The notes: generated by a model from the sequence alone, not told the origin. Positions 43,347-52,001 are shown, counted from the first letter of the stretch. The stretch: DNA of 64,000 bases from Lysobacterales bacterium (GCA_016721845.1 JADKHK010000013.1:248001-312000), one strand, 5' to 3'. Made by a program: numbers and translations.

Positions 43347-43909
43347 GTCGTGGCGACGGCCGCATCCGCATCATCGCGGGGCGGCTGCGCGGATCGCGGA
43401 TCGATGTCCCGGATCGGCCTGGACTCAGGCCGACTCCGGATCGCGTGCGAGAGACTTTGTTCAACTGGCTGGCACCCTATGTCGAGGGTGCCCGCGTACT
43501 CGATTTGTTCGCAGGGACCGGCGTGCTCGGCATCGAGGCGCTGTCGCGCGGCGCGGGCGAGGTCGAATTCGTCGAATCCGAACGAGGCTTGGCCGAAGCC
43601 TTGCGAGCGACGCTGGCGCGGCTGAAGCAATCGGCGAGCGTGCATGGCATGGCGGCCGCGCAATTCCTGACGGCTGCGCGCGCGCCCTACGCGGTGGTGT
43701 TTCTCGACCCGCCATTCGACGCGAACCTGTGGTCGGCCACCGCCGAGCGTCTGGAAACAGGCGGGTTTCTCGCCGAGGCTGCGATGATCCACGTCGAGTC
43801 CCCGCGCGGCCTGTCGCCGCCGCTACCGACAAACTGGCGACTGCATCGCGAGTTGTTGGCGGGCGAGGTTCGTGCCGCGCTCTATCGACGGGTCGCACCG
43901 GTCGGGTAA
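43343..43909 (+). CDS. rsmD: 16S rRNA (guanine966-N2)-methyltransferase RsmD
   Basis: A 188-residue SAM-dependent methyltransferase modifying G966 of 16S rRNA. Family motifs are RIIAGRLRGSRI, RPTPDRVRETLFNWL, LDLFAGTGVLGIEALSRGA (SAM site) and the catalytic VFLDPPFD (NPPY/DPPF motif). The ATG at 43343 overlaps the previous stop by 4 nt. It sits next to coaD and opposite ftsY, the usual order in gammaproteobacteria. Confidence 0.96.
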   Translation: MSRGDGRIRIIAGRLRGSRIDVPDRPGLRPTPDRVRETLFNWLAPYVEGARVLDLFAGTGVLGIEALSRGAGEVEFVESERGLAEALRATLARLKQSASVHGMAAAQFLTAARAPYAVVFLDPPFDANLWSATAERLETGGFLAEAAMIHVESPRGLSPPLPTNWRLHRELLAGEVRAALYRRVAPVG

Positions 43910-43940
43910 GCTGCGCGCGCCGCCACTGCCGAGCATCGAC

Positions 43941-44441
43941 TTGCCCCAGTATTCGCCACGTACCGCGGTCTATCCCGGCACTTTCGACCCGATGACGAAT
44001 GGGCACACCGACCTCGTGCACCGGGCGGCGCCGCTGTTCGAGAAGCTGTATGTCGCGATCGCCGAAAGCCCCGGCAAGGGACCGGTCTTTCCGCTGTCGC
44101 AACGCATCGAGCTGGCGCGCGTGGCGATCGGGCCGGTGGCCAATGTCGAAATCGTCGGATTCGACTCTTTGCTCGCCGAGTTCGTGGGCGTAATCGGTGC
44201 CGGAGTGATCCTGCGTGGCCTGCGTGCGGTATCGGATTTCGAGTACGAGTTTCAGTTGGCGAGCATGAATCGCCATCTGATTCCGCGTGTCGAAACCCTG
44301 TTCCTGACGCCGGCCGAACAGTACAGCTTCATTTCGTCGTCCCTGGTGCGCGAAATCGCGCGTCTGGATGGCGATATTTCCGGCTTTGTCCATCCCGCGG
44401 TCCAGCAGGCATTGAAGACCCGCTGGCGCACCGCACTGTAA
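43941..44441 (+). CDS. coaD: Phosphopantetheine adenylyltransferase CoaD
   Basis: About 166 residues. The enzyme transfers AMP from ATP to 4'-phosphopantetheine, the penultimate step of coenzyme A synthesis. Nucleotidyltransferase motifs VYPGTFDPMTNGHTD (TxGH) and the C-terminal YSFISSSLVREIA (ISS-like) are clear, as is RGLRAVSDFEYEFQLA. TTG 43941 is chosen because it gives the normal short N-terminus before TAVYPGTFD, with GAG a few bases upstream. A longer GTG-started form (43872) would overlap rsmD. Start confidence is modest. Confidence 0.95.
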   Translation: MPQYSPRTAVYPGTFDPMTNGHTDLVHRAAPLFEKLYVAIAESPGKGPVFPLSQRIELARVAIGPVANVEIVGFDSLLAEFVGVIGAGVILRGLRAVSDFEYEFQLASMNRHLIPRVETLFLTPAEQYSFISSSLVREIARLDGDISGFVHPAVQQALKTRWRTAL

Positions 44442-44466
44442 TCCTTAGTCCATTCCGGGGTATGCC

Positions 44467-44964
44467 ATGAAGAACCTGTTCCGTGTCGCCGTACTGCTGA
44501 GCCTGCCGCTGTTCGCGATCAGTGCCTGCAAGAAGGAAGAAGCCGCCAAGCCCGCCGTCGTCGCAGCCGCGGTCACGATGCCGACCGATCCGAACGACAC
44601 CGCGGCCTGGAAGAATTATCTCGTCGGCGTCGCCAAGCAGAACATGGAGGGCATCCGCCAGCGCCCCTACTTCTATTACGTGCCGGCCGGCGACACCCCG
44701 GAAGTGCTGGAACAGGTCGATCGCCAGATGTCCGATGTCACCGATGTGGTCGGCCGCGGCATCCTGCCGGGCAACATGATCGCCTTCGGTTCGCCGAACT
44801 CGGCGCGCATGGCCGACGTGATCATCGAAGCCTTCAAGGTGGCGCGACCGGCCTCGTTGAAGGAGGTGCGCGTGCTCTTCATCGGCGCCGCTGAAGACGA
44901 GCAGCGCGTGCGCGACGCGGTGGCGCCCAGCGCCGCCGACTACGTGTTCGTCGAGGCGAAATAA
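44467..44964 (+). CDS. Hypothetical lipoprotein
   Basis: A 165-residue lipoprotein: signal with lipobox ISAC, Cys at about residue 21, followed by a Lys/Glu/Ala-rich linker and an approximately 120-residue globular domain. That domain has alternating helices (NYLVGVAKQNMEGI, PEVLEQVDRQMSD) and strands (VRVLFIGA, ADYVFVE). Its function is unknown. Charged residues right after the lipidated Cys are KKEE. It follows coaD by 25 bp and may share its transcript. A palindrome follows its stop. Confidence 0.7.
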   Translation: MKNLFRVAVLLSLPLFAISACKKEEAAKPAVVAAAVTMPTDPNDTAAWKNYLVGVAKQNMEGIRQRPYFYYVPAGDTPEVLEQVDRQMSDVTDVVGRGILPGNMIAFGSPNSARMADVIIEAFKVARPASLKEVRVLFIGAAEDEQRVRDAVAPSAADYVFVEAK

Positions 44965-44973
44965 CGCTTTGTC

Positions 44974-44996
44974 GGGGCGGCACTCGTGGCCGCCCC
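44974..44996. repeat. REP-like palindrome between the lipoprotein and ferredoxin genes
   Basis: GGGGCGGC (44974-44981) pairs with GCCGCCCC (44989-44996) around a 7-nt loop, 9 bp after the lipoprotein stop. It resembles the GGAGCGGC-core repeats at 23639 and 49796 and may act as a weak terminator. Confidence 0.55.
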
Positions 44997-45041
44997 TGAT
45001 GCAGTCGGATCGATCACGGTGGGCCGTGAGACAATGGCCGA

Positions 45042-45305
45042 ATGTCCCTGCTGATCAACGATCTCTGCGTCAATTGCGATGTCTGCGAACCGGTCTGCCC
45101 GAACAAGGCGATCAGCGCCGGCAAGCATGTCTACGAAATCGATCCGACCCTGTGCACCGAATGCGTCGGCCACTTCGACGTCCCGCAATGCGTGGCGGTC
45201 TGCCCGGTTGAATGCATCGATCCTGACCCACAGGTCCCAGAGACGCACGAGCAGTTGCTCGCCAAATACGCATTGCTGATGCGCCAGCAGGAGATCAAGA
45301 CATGA
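45042..45305 (+). CDS. YfhL-family 2[4Fe-4S] ferredoxin
   Basis: An 87-residue bacterial ferredoxin. The first cluster motif is in LCVNCDVCEPVCPNKA (CxxCxxCxxxCP) and the second in LCTECVGHFDVPQCVAVCPVECI, whose CxxC is separated by a longer insert from the remaining Cys, as in the YfhL/Alv group. The C-terminal helix (EQLLAKYALLMRQQE) extends from the fold. Its electron partners are unknown. It overlaps the ggt start by 4 nt, so translation is coupled. Cytoplasmic. Confidence 0.92.
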   Translation: MSLLINDLCVNCDVCEPVCPNKAISAGKHVYEIDPTLCTECVGHFDVPQCVAVCPVECIDPDPQVPETHEQLLAKYALLMRQQEIKT

Positions 45306-46984
45306 AGATTCATCGCTATCTGGGCGGGCTGGCGCTCGGGCTCGCGTTCACTGCCCTCGCGATTGCGGAAACACCGAAGGCTCCGGGCAAGGCGGCGATC
45401 GCCAGCGCGCACCATCTCGCCACCGACGCCGGGTTCGAAGTGCTGGCCGCGGGGGGCAATGCCTTCGACGCCGCGATCGCCGTGACCGCGGCCCTGGCCG
45501 TGGTCGAATCCTCGTCCAGCGGCATTGGCGGGGGAGGATTCTGGCTGCTGCATCGCGCCAGCGATGGCAAGGAGATCATGATCGATGGGCGCGAGAGCGC
45601 GCCGCTCGCCGTCGATGCGAAAGCCTATCTCGACGCCGCGGGCCAACTCGATCGCGACAAGAGCGTGAACGGCGCGCTCGCTGGCGGCATTCCCGGCGAA
45701 CCCGCCGCGCTGGTGCATCTCGCGCAGCATTACGGGCGATTGCCGCTGAAGAAGTCGTTGGCACCGGCGATCCGGCTGGCCCGCGACGGTTTTCCGCTGG
45801 AAGACCGCTTGCGCGGCATGCTGGCGATGCGTCAGGAGGTGATGCTGCGTTACCCGGCGTCACGCGCCGTGTTCTTCCCGAAGGGCGAGCTGCTGCCGCT
45901 CGGCACCCTCATCAAGCAGCCGGATTTGGCCAGTACCCTGGAAGCGATCGCCGATCGTGGCTTCGACGGGTTCTACAAGGGCAAGCTGGCACGAAAGCTT
46001 GTGGACGGCGTGCGTGCGCAGGGCGGCAACTGGACGTTGGCCGATCTTGCGAACTACAAGGCGATCGAACGCGAACCCCTGCGCTTCGACTACCGGGGCG
46101 TGCGTATCGTTACCGCAGCGCCACCATCGTCCGGCGGCGTTCTGCTCGCAACCATTCTGAACATCGTCGAAGGGTATGACTACGCGAAGCTCGGTCGCGT
46201 CGATCGCATCCACGTGCTGACCGAAGCAATGCGCCGCGCCTATCGCGACCGCAGCTTCATCCTCGGTGACCCGGACTTCGTGCAGATGCCGATCCGCCTG
46301 CTGACCAGCAAGGATTACGCGGCCGGCCTGCGTGGCTCGATCCGCATGGATCGGGCCACGCCGTCGTCGTCGCTGCCGGAAGGTCGGGTCGTCGAAGGCG
46401 GCACCGACACCACGCATTTCTCCGTGATCGATGCCGACGGCAACATGGCGGCGGTCACCGCGAGCGTGAACCTGCCGATGGGCTCGGGGTTCATCATTCC
46501 GGGCACCGGCGTGCTGTTGAACAACGAGATGGACGATTTCGCGCTGGCCGCGAACCAGGCCAATGCCTATGGCCTGATCGGCACCGATGCGAACGCGCCG
46601 AAGCCGGGCAAGCGCATGCTCTCGACGATGTCGCCGACCTTTGCGTTCGGGCCGGACCGCATCGCGGTGATCGGCACGCCGGGCGGTTCACGCATCGCGA
46701 CCATGGTGCTGATCGGGTTGATCGAATTCGTCGAAGGCAGGTCGGCCGCGGAAGTCGTCGCGACCCCGCGCTTCCATCATCAATACCTGCCGGACGCGAT
46801 CTCGGCCGAAGCCGGCGCGATCGCGAAGGACGATGCGACGGCGTTGCGTGCGCGCGGTCACGTGATCAGCGATGGCGAAAGGCCCTGGGGCAACATGAAT
46901 CTGGTGGTCTGGGATCTGAAGTCGAATACGCTGAGTGGCGCCAGCGACCCGCGTGGTGTGGTCGGCAAAGCCGATGTGCGTTGA
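45302..46984 (+). CDS. ggt: Gamma-glutamyltransferase
   Basis: A 560-residue exported enzyme that hydrolyses or transfers the gamma-glutamyl group of glutathione. A signal peptide ends near AIAE. The precursor is self-cleaved before T370 in GGTDTTHFSVIDADG, which becomes the nucleophile of the small subunit. Other markers are GGNAFDAAIAV, GIGGGGFWLLH, PSSGGVLLATIL and LPMGSGFIIPGTGVLLNNEMDDF. It acts in the periplasm, supplying Cys-Gly or glutamate. It is translated with the preceding ferredoxin and followed 9 bp later by the MBL hydrolase. Confidence 0.95.
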   Translation: MKIHRYLGGLALGLAFTALAIAETPKAPGKAAIASAHHLATDAGFEVLAAGGNAFDAAIAVTAALAVVESSSSGIGGGGFWLLHRASDGKEIMIDGRESAPLAVDAKAYLDAAGQLDRDKSVNGALAGGIPGEPAALVHLAQHYGRLPLKKSLAPAIRLARDGFPLEDRLRGMLAMRQEVMLRYPASRAVFFPKGELLPLGTLIKQPDLASTLEAIADRGFDGFYKGKLARKLVDGVRAQGGNWTLADLANYKAIEREPLRFDYRGVRIVTAAPPSSGGVLLATILNIVEGYDYAKLGRVDRIHVLTEAMRRAYRDRSFILGDPDFVQMPIRLLTSKDYAAGLRGSIRMDRATPSSSLPEGRVVEGGTDTTHFSVIDADGNMAAVTASVNLPMGSGFIIPGTGVLLNNEMDDFALAANQANAYGLIGTDANAPKPGKRMLSTMSPTFAFGPDRIAVIGTPGGSRIATMVLIGLIEFVEGRSAAEVVATPRFHHQYLPDAISAEAGAIAKDDATALRARGHVISDGERPWGNMNLVVWDLKSNTLSGASDPRGVVGKADVR

Positions 46985-46993
46985 GGTGATGCC

Positions 46994-47869
46994 ATGACGA
47001 TCCAGCTCTGGTCAGTGCTCGGCAACAGCCAGAAACTCGATGGTGGCGCGATGTTCGGCAATGCGCCGAAAGCGGTGTGGGCGAAGTGGATCGCGCCGGA
47101 CGAGCAGAACCGCATCCCGCTCGCCTGTCGGGCCTTGTATGCCCGCGGCGTGAATGGCAAGCGCGTGTTGTTCGAAACCGGCATCGGCGCCTTCTTCGAG
47201 CCGAAGCTGCGCGAACGTTACGGCGTGGTCGAGGAACGCCATGTGCTGCTCGATTCGCTGGCGGCGATCGGCGTATCGCACGAAGACATCGACGCGGTGG
47301 TGATCTCGCACCTGCATTTCGATCACGCCGGCGGCCTGCTCGCGCCGTGGGCCGAAGGACAGGCGCCGCAGCTGCTGTTTCCGAATGCGCGCTACATCGT
47401 TGGCGCCGAAGCCTGGGCCCGCGCGAAGTCGCCGCATCCGCGCGATCGCGCCTCGTTCATTCCCGAACTCTGCGATCTGCTCGAAGCGTCGAGTCGACTG
47501 GAGATCGTGCACGGCGACCGTTGCGATACGCTTGGCGACGACGTGCGATTCAGCTACTCGAACGGGCACACGCCGGGGCTGATGCTGGCCGAGATCGGCG
47601 GTGCCGGAGGCGTCGTGTTCTGCGCCGACCTGATTCCCGGCCGGCCCTGGGTCCATTTGCCGATCACCATGGGCTACGACCGCTATCCGGAAATGTTGAT
47701 CGACGAGAAGCGCGACTTCCTCGAAGACAAGCTGGCACGCGGCCTGCGGCTTTATTTCACGCACGATCCGGATTGCGCACTTGCCGAGGTCACGCGCGAT
47801 GCGGCGGGCCGCTTCGGCACCACTGCGATGCAGAACGAATTGCTCGACTACGCCTTGACCACTTCCTGA
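46994..47869 (+). CDS. Metallo-beta-lactamase-fold hydrolase
   Basis: 291 residues with the MBL zinc motif SHLHFDHAGGLL (HxHxDH), a later His in SNGHTPGLML, and the metal-bridging Asp in VFCADLIPGR, with the final His in YFTHDPDCA. No signal peptide is visible, so it is probably cytoplasmic. The pattern (cap-less, about 290 aa) is found in quorum-quenching lactonase-like and general MBL hydrolases, but the substrate cannot be told. It lies 9 bp after ggt and 30 bp before the DUF4920 gene, in one direction. Confidence 0.85.
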   Translation: MTIQLWSVLGNSQKLDGGAMFGNAPKAVWAKWIAPDEQNRIPLACRALYARGVNGKRVLFETGIGAFFEPKLRERYGVVEERHVLLDSLAAIGVSHEDIDAVVISHLHFDHAGGLLAPWAEGQAPQLLFPNARYIVGAEAWARAKSPHPRDRASFIPELCDLLEASSRLEIVHGDRCDTLGDDVRFSYSNGHTPGLMLAEIGGAGGVVFCADLIPGRPWVHLPITMGYDRYPEMLIDEKRDFLEDKLARGLRLYFTHDPDCALAEVTRDAAGRFGTTAMQNELLDYALTTS

Positions 47870-47899
47870 TGTCAGACCGACCCCTACCGGAGTACGACC

Positions 47900-48379
47900 A
47901 TGATCAAGCTCGCCCATCTCGGTTTCGCCCTGCTTGCCTTGTTTGCCGTGGAGATGGCGGTGGCGGACGAGTCCAAGCCCGCGCCAGCAGCGACGCTCAA
48001 TGCCGCGGGTGGCTGGGGTGAAGTGATCGCGGTCGATGCAAAGACCGCGGCACTGGGCACCTCGCTGGAGAAACTCAGCGCCGACAACGCCCGCATCGAC
48101 GGCGTGTTCAGCGGTCGTGTCGGCAAGGTCTGCCAGAAGCAGGGGTGCTGGCTGCAGTTGGTCGACGGCGAGCAGATGGCGCGGGTGATGACGAACCACG
48201 CGTTCACCGTGCCGAAGGACTTGAGCGGCAATGCCGTGGTCAGCGGAACGCTGGAACGTATCGAGATCGGCGAGGATGAGGCGCGGCACATGGCCGAAGA
48301 TGCCGGAAAGGCTTTTGATCCGACCGCATCGCGGGTCGAGTTCCGGATTTCGGCGCGCGGCGTCGCCACCGCGAAGTAA
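47900..48379 (+). CDS. Exported DUF4920-like protein
   Basis: 159 residues with a signal peptide (ALFAVEMAVAD). The GKVCQKQGCWLQL motif, with two Cys five apart, is typical of DUF4920, an OB-like domain of unknown function in exported bacterial proteins. The rest alternates short strands (NAVVSGTLERIEIG, SRVEFRISARGV). It is in the ggt-MBL-PhoX direction, 3 nt before the PhoX ATG, so a shared transcript is likely. Confidence 0.75.
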   Translation: MIKLAHLGFALLALFAVEMAVADESKPAPAATLNAAGGWGEVIAVDAKTAALGTSLEKLSADNARIDGVFSGRVGKVCQKQGCWLQLVDGEQMARVMTNHAFTVPKDLSGNAVVSGTLERIEIGEDEARHMAEDAGKAFDPTASRVEFRISARGVATAK

Positions 48380-48382
48380 GTC

Positions 48383-49798
48383 ATGAGCGGCGAACTGCGC
48401 GACGCCCGTCGCGATTTCCTGCGGCGCAGTGCCGGTCTCGGGTTGGGAGCCAGCCTGCCGTTCGCCAGCCTGTTCGGATTGGCCGGTTGCCGAACGCATG
48501 CGCCGCAGCGCGAATCGTCGGCGAGCGCCGTCGGCTATGGGCCCCTGCGTCCGGTCGCGGACGACACCACGGGACTCGAACTGCTGCGCTTGCCCGATGG
48601 CTTTCGCTATCGGAGCTTTGGCTGGAGCGGCGAATCGATGCGCGGCGGCGTCATTCCGTTTGCACACGACGGCATGGGTGTGGTCGGGCATTCCGGTTCG
48701 GTCTGCACCCTGATTCGCAACCACGAGGTCACCACGTCGACGGGTGCGATCGGCGCCGACGCGTTGCAGTACGAGGCGCCGGCAGCTGGCGGTTGCGTGG
48801 CTTTCGATTTCGATCTGGACACCGGCACGGCGCGCGACTTCCGCGCCGTGCTCGGCGGCACGCTGCAGAACTGCGCCGGTGGCACGACCCCCCGCGGAAC
48901 CTGGTTGAGTTGCGAGGAAATGACCTTCGATCCGGCCACCGGATTCGACGACAAGGGCCGGCAACGGCCGGAGTTGCACAAGCCGCACGGATATGTGTTC
49001 GAAGTCTTCCCGGACGGCATTCGAGCGCCCGAGTTGATCCGCGGCATGGGGCTGTTCAAGCACGAAGCCGCGGCCACCGATCCGGCGACCGGCATCGTCT
49101 ATCTGACCGAGGATGGCCGTGGTCCATCCGGGTTCTATCGCTATCTGCCGCTCGACCCGGAGCGCCTGTCGAAGGGCGGTGCCCTGCAGATGCTGGCGGT
49201 CAGAGGTCGCGCCGACCTGCGCAAAGGGGTGCCGGTCGGCGCGCGGTTCGACGTGCATTGGGTACCGATCGCCGAGTCCGAGCGCTTGAAGCCGGAACCC
49301 AACCTGCAGGGTGCGGCCGTTGCCGAGCAGGGGCTCGCGCTCGGTGCGAGTGGCTTTGCGCGTCTCGAAGGCTGCCACATCCATGGCGGCACGATCTTCT
49401 TCACGTCGACCAGCGGCGGCGATTTCGGGCACGGCCAGATCTGGGCGTACCGGCCGCGCGAACAAACCCTGAGTCTGTTGTTCGAGGCACGAACGACGGA
49501 CGCGCTCGACTATCCGGACAACCTCTGCGTGACCCCTCGCGGCGCCTTGCTGATCAACGAGGACAACGACAGCGGTCATCCGCAACGCATGGTCGGCATG
49601 GACATGGAGGGACGGACCTTCGCCTTCGCCGAGAGCAATGTCGTTCTCGCGGGCGAACGCGGCTTCACCGGCGATTTCCGCTACGAGGAATGGTGCGGCG
49701 TGTGCTTTTCGCCGGACGGGCGCTGGCTGTTCGCGAACTGCTACACGCCCGGATTCACGGTGGCGATCACCGGACCGTGGGAGAACGGGCCGTTGTAG
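48383..49798 (+). CDS. PhoX-family (DUF839) phosphatase-like protein, Tat-type leader
   Basis: 471 residues. The N-terminus RRDFLRRSAGLGLGASLPF has a twin-arginine motif, suggesting folded export; a following LAGC looks like a lipobox, so it may be a Tat lipoprotein. The body matches the PhoX/DUF839 family: GVIPFAHDGMGVV, RNHEV, GGTTPRGTWLSCEEM, GRFxHE-like FKHEAAATDPATGIVYLTEDGR and LCVTPRGALLINEDND. PhoX enzymes are Ca/Fe-dependent alkaline phosphatases, but many relatives are untested. The TAG stop lies inside a GTAGGAGCGGCC repeat. Confidence 0.85.
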   Translation: MSGELRDARRDFLRRSAGLGLGASLPFASLFGLAGCRTHAPQRESSASAVGYGPLRPVADDTTGLELLRLPDGFRYRSFGWSGESMRGGVIPFAHDGMGVVGHSGSVCTLIRNHEVTTSTGAIGADALQYEAPAAGGCVAFDFDLDTGTARDFRAVLGGTLQNCAGGTTPRGTWLSCEEMTFDPATGFDDKGRQRPELHKPHGYVFEVFPDGIRAPELIRGMGLFKHEAAATDPATGIVYLTEDGRGPSGFYRYLPLDPERLSKGGALQMLAVRGRADLRKGVPVGARFDVHWVPIAESERLKPEPNLQGAAVAEQGLALGASGFARLEGCHIHGGTIFFTSTSGGDFGHGQIWAYRPREQTLSLLFEARTTDALDYPDNLCVTPRGALLINEDNDSGHPQRMVGMDMEGRTFAFAESNVVLAGERGFTGDFRYEEWCGVCFSPDGRWLFANCYTPGFTVAITGPWENGPL

Positions 49799-49820
49799 GA
49801 GCGGCCCATCGATCGCGATT
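49794..49820. repeat. REP-like element overlapping the PhoX stop codon
   Basis: TTGTAGGAGCGGCCCATCGA is the start of the widespread Xanthomonadales/Pseudomonas GTAGGAGCGGC repeat; TAG (49796-49798) is the stop of the PhoX gene. The partner half GATCGCGAT is degenerate. Confidence 0.5.
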
Positions 49821-49828
49821 CGATTCGC

Positions 49829-50371
49829 CTAACGCCAGGGCGATCCATCGGCATTGCGCTCGGCGAAATACAGGCCGGCCCAGAGCTTCGGATCCATCGG
49901 ATGACCGGCTGCAGCCTTGGCGACCAGCCAGGCCGCGGCATCCTTGAGCGGCACATGGTGCACGACGATGTTTTCGGTCTCGTCGCCACCGCCGTCGCCC
50001 ACGCGCGTCAGCCCGGTGGCGCGCACGAAATGGGCGATCTCGGTGCTCAGCCCGGATGAAACCGGTCCGCCGGCGACGTAGTCGATGCGTGCCGCTTCGT
50101 AGCCGGTTTCTTCGATCAGTTCGCGATGGGCACTGCTGATGGCATCTTCGTGCTCGCTGCCTTCGAGGTCGCCGATCAGTCCGGCCGGCATCTCGATCGT
50201 GATCGCGTTCAAGGGCGGGCGAAACTGTTCGACGAAGACCAGTTCGTCCTGATCGGTCAGCGCAACGACGATCACGGCTCCTTTCGGATTCGCGCGTTCG
50301 ACGAATTCCCAGCCGCCGCGCCGACGCACATTCAGCCAGCGTCCGTTGAAAAGCAATTCGGTTTCCGTCAT
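49829..50371 (-). CDS. Nudix hydrolase (ADP-ribose pyrophosphatase-like)
   Basis: A 180-residue Nudix enzyme of the ADP-sugar diphosphatase kind. The Nudix box is present as PAGLIG...AHRELIEETGYE, but the stretch between PAG and REL is about five residues longer than usual (LIGDLEGSEHEDAISSA). The catalytic RELxEETG half is intact. EQFRPPLNAITIEMPAG precedes it, as in ADP-ribose pyrophosphatases. It diverges from the propeller gene across 132 bp (50372-50503) with no clear promoter. Cytoplasmic. Confidence 0.9.
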   Translation of the reverse strand: MTETELLFNGRWLNVRRRGGWEFVERANPKGAVIVVALTDQDELVFVEQFRPPLNAITIEMPAGLIGDLEGSEHEDAISSAHRELIEETGYEAARIDYVAGGPVSSGLSTEIAHFVRATGLTRVGDGGGDETENIVVHHVPLKDAAAWLVAKAAAGHPMDPKLWAGLYFAERNADGSPWR

Positions 50372-50503
50372 GGTGCGCGCCCCTCGATCCAGCCAGCATG
50401 CTAGCGGCCGGCTTTCCGCGCCCGCAATGCATGATTCGGCTCGGCGCGTGAAACTTCCGCGCCATCGGCTGGTCTGAGCCCCGTTCCATTTCCGAGGTTG
50501 CCC

Positions 50504-51994
50504 ATGCGTGTTCTGCATTCCGTCCTGACTGTCGCGTTGGCGTCGCTGCTGTTCCAGCCGATGTCGGCACTGGCCGAATCGCCAGCGAACACCGCTCCGG
50601 CCGCGACCTCCGAAGCCGCTGCCAAAGTGGCCGTTCCGCCCCTGCTCGCGCGTCCGGCGGAGCGACCGAAAGTGGTGCCGCGAGTGCCGACCGAGACCGA
50701 GAACCAGATCGATACGGTCACCGATGCACTGACCCTGGTGCGCCTCGCCAAGCAGTTCGAATTGGCCAAGGACTGGCGCCACCAGGCCTATGCATTGGCC
50801 AAGCTGTTCGCGATGCGGCCGATGCAGGGCACCGTGGGCTACGAACTGGCCGCGGCCTATGCCCGCCAGGACGACAAGCGCAATGCCTACGACGTGCTGG
50901 TGCGCCTGCAGAGCACGGGCTACGGTTTCGATCCCAGCAAGGACGCGCGCTTCGACAAGATCAAGGGCACACGCGTCTGGGACTATGTCGTGCTGAACCT
51001 GCAGGCGAACCTGACGCCGTTCGGGGGCGGCCGTGACGGGTTCACCCTGCCGGCCGGTGACACCTTGTTCGAGTCGATCGGCTACGACCCGGTGCGCAAG
51101 CAGTTCGTGGTCGCATCGGTGCGCGAAGGCACGATCTATCTGGTCGACGACAAGGGGGCGACGAAGCCATTCATCGTCGCCGATGCCGCCAACGGCCTGC
51201 TTGCCAGTTATGGCCTCGCGGTCGATGCGCCGCGCGACCTGCTGTGGGTGATCGGCAACGGCGTGCCGCACAAGAAGGGAATCGTGCAGGCGGATTTCGG
51301 TCGCAGCGTGCTGTACAAGTTCTCGCTGTCGGGCGGCAAATTGGTTGCGAAGTACGAAGTGCCGATCGCACATCGGCCCAGCCTGCTGTCTTCGATCGCG
51401 GTCTCGCCGAAGGGTGACGTGGTCGTCGCCGACGGTGTCGCGCGCCGCATCTACCAGCTGTCCGGCGAACAGCTGCAGATGATCGTCGAGAACCCTCGTC
51501 TCACCAGCATCCGCGGCATGGTCTTCGACAAGACCAGTACCAAGTTGTACTTCGCCGATTACGACCTCGGCCTGTTCGGTATCGACCTGAATACCGGGAA
51601 GCCCTTCGCGGTCGCGCCGGAAGCGGGGCTGACCCTCTACAGCGTCGAGGGCCTGGCCTGGTGGAAGGACCAGTTGATCGCGGTGCAGAACGGCTTTCCG
51701 CCCGCCCGCGTGATGCGTCTGCAACTGGATGAGGCCGGGACGCGCGTCAAGCATGCACAGGCGCTTGATGCCGCCAAGCCGGAATTTGGGCTGCCGACCC
51801 AGGGCGTGGTGGTCGGCGACGCGTTCTGGTTCATCGCGAATTCGCAGCGCGGGCATTACGACAGCTATGGCATTCCGAAGGATGCAGCGCAGCTGAAGCC
51901 GGTCCACATCTACCGCAGCGACATCACCTTTGCGGTGGACAGCGGCAAGGGCAAGGTCTCGCCGGCCGCCGCGCCGATGCCGGCCAAGCAGTAG
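50504..51994 (+). CDS. Exported six-bladed-propeller-like (NHL/SMP-30) protein
   Basis: A 496-residue exported protein (signal peptide ending SALA). Residues about 30-140 are low-complexity and helical with a TPR-like stretch (VRLAKQFELAKDWRHQAYALAKLFA). From about 170 there are propeller-type repeats (DPVRKQFVVASVREGTIYLVDDKG, APRDLLWVIGNG, SIAVSPKGDVVVADGVARRIYQL, IRGMVFDKTSTKLYFADY). The start at 50504 is supported by GAGG six bases upstream. Ligand and role are unknown. It converges with the exonuclease gene 7 bp downstream. Confidence 0.75.
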   Translation: MRVLHSVLTVALASLLFQPMSALAESPANTAPAATSEAAAKVAVPPLLARPAERPKVVPRVPTETENQIDTVTDALTLVRLAKQFELAKDWRHQAYALAKLFAMRPMQGTVGYELAAAYARQDDKRNAYDVLVRLQSTGYGFDPSKDARFDKIKGTRVWDYVVLNLQANLTPFGGGRDGFTLPAGDTLFESIGYDPVRKQFVVASVREGTIYLVDDKGATKPFIVADAANGLLASYGLAVDAPRDLLWVIGNGVPHKKGIVQADFGRSVLYKFSLSGGKLVAKYEVPIAHRPSLLSSIAVSPKGDVVVADGVARRIYQLSGEQLQMIVENPRLTSIRGMVFDKTSTKLYFADYDLGLFGIDLNTGKPFAVAPEAGLTLYSVEGLAWWKDQLIAVQNGFPPARVMRLQLDEAGTRVKHAQALDAAKPEFGLPTQGVVVGDAFWFIANSQRGHYDSYGIPKDAAQLKPVHIYRSDITFAVDSGKGKVSPAAAPMPAKQ

Positions 51995-52001
51995 GTCCGG
52001 A

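Noticed and set aside
47012..49585. 857-codon open frame on the minus strand
   Set aside because: It is antisense to the MBL, DUF4920 and PhoX genes, all of which have clear motifs. Shadow frame.
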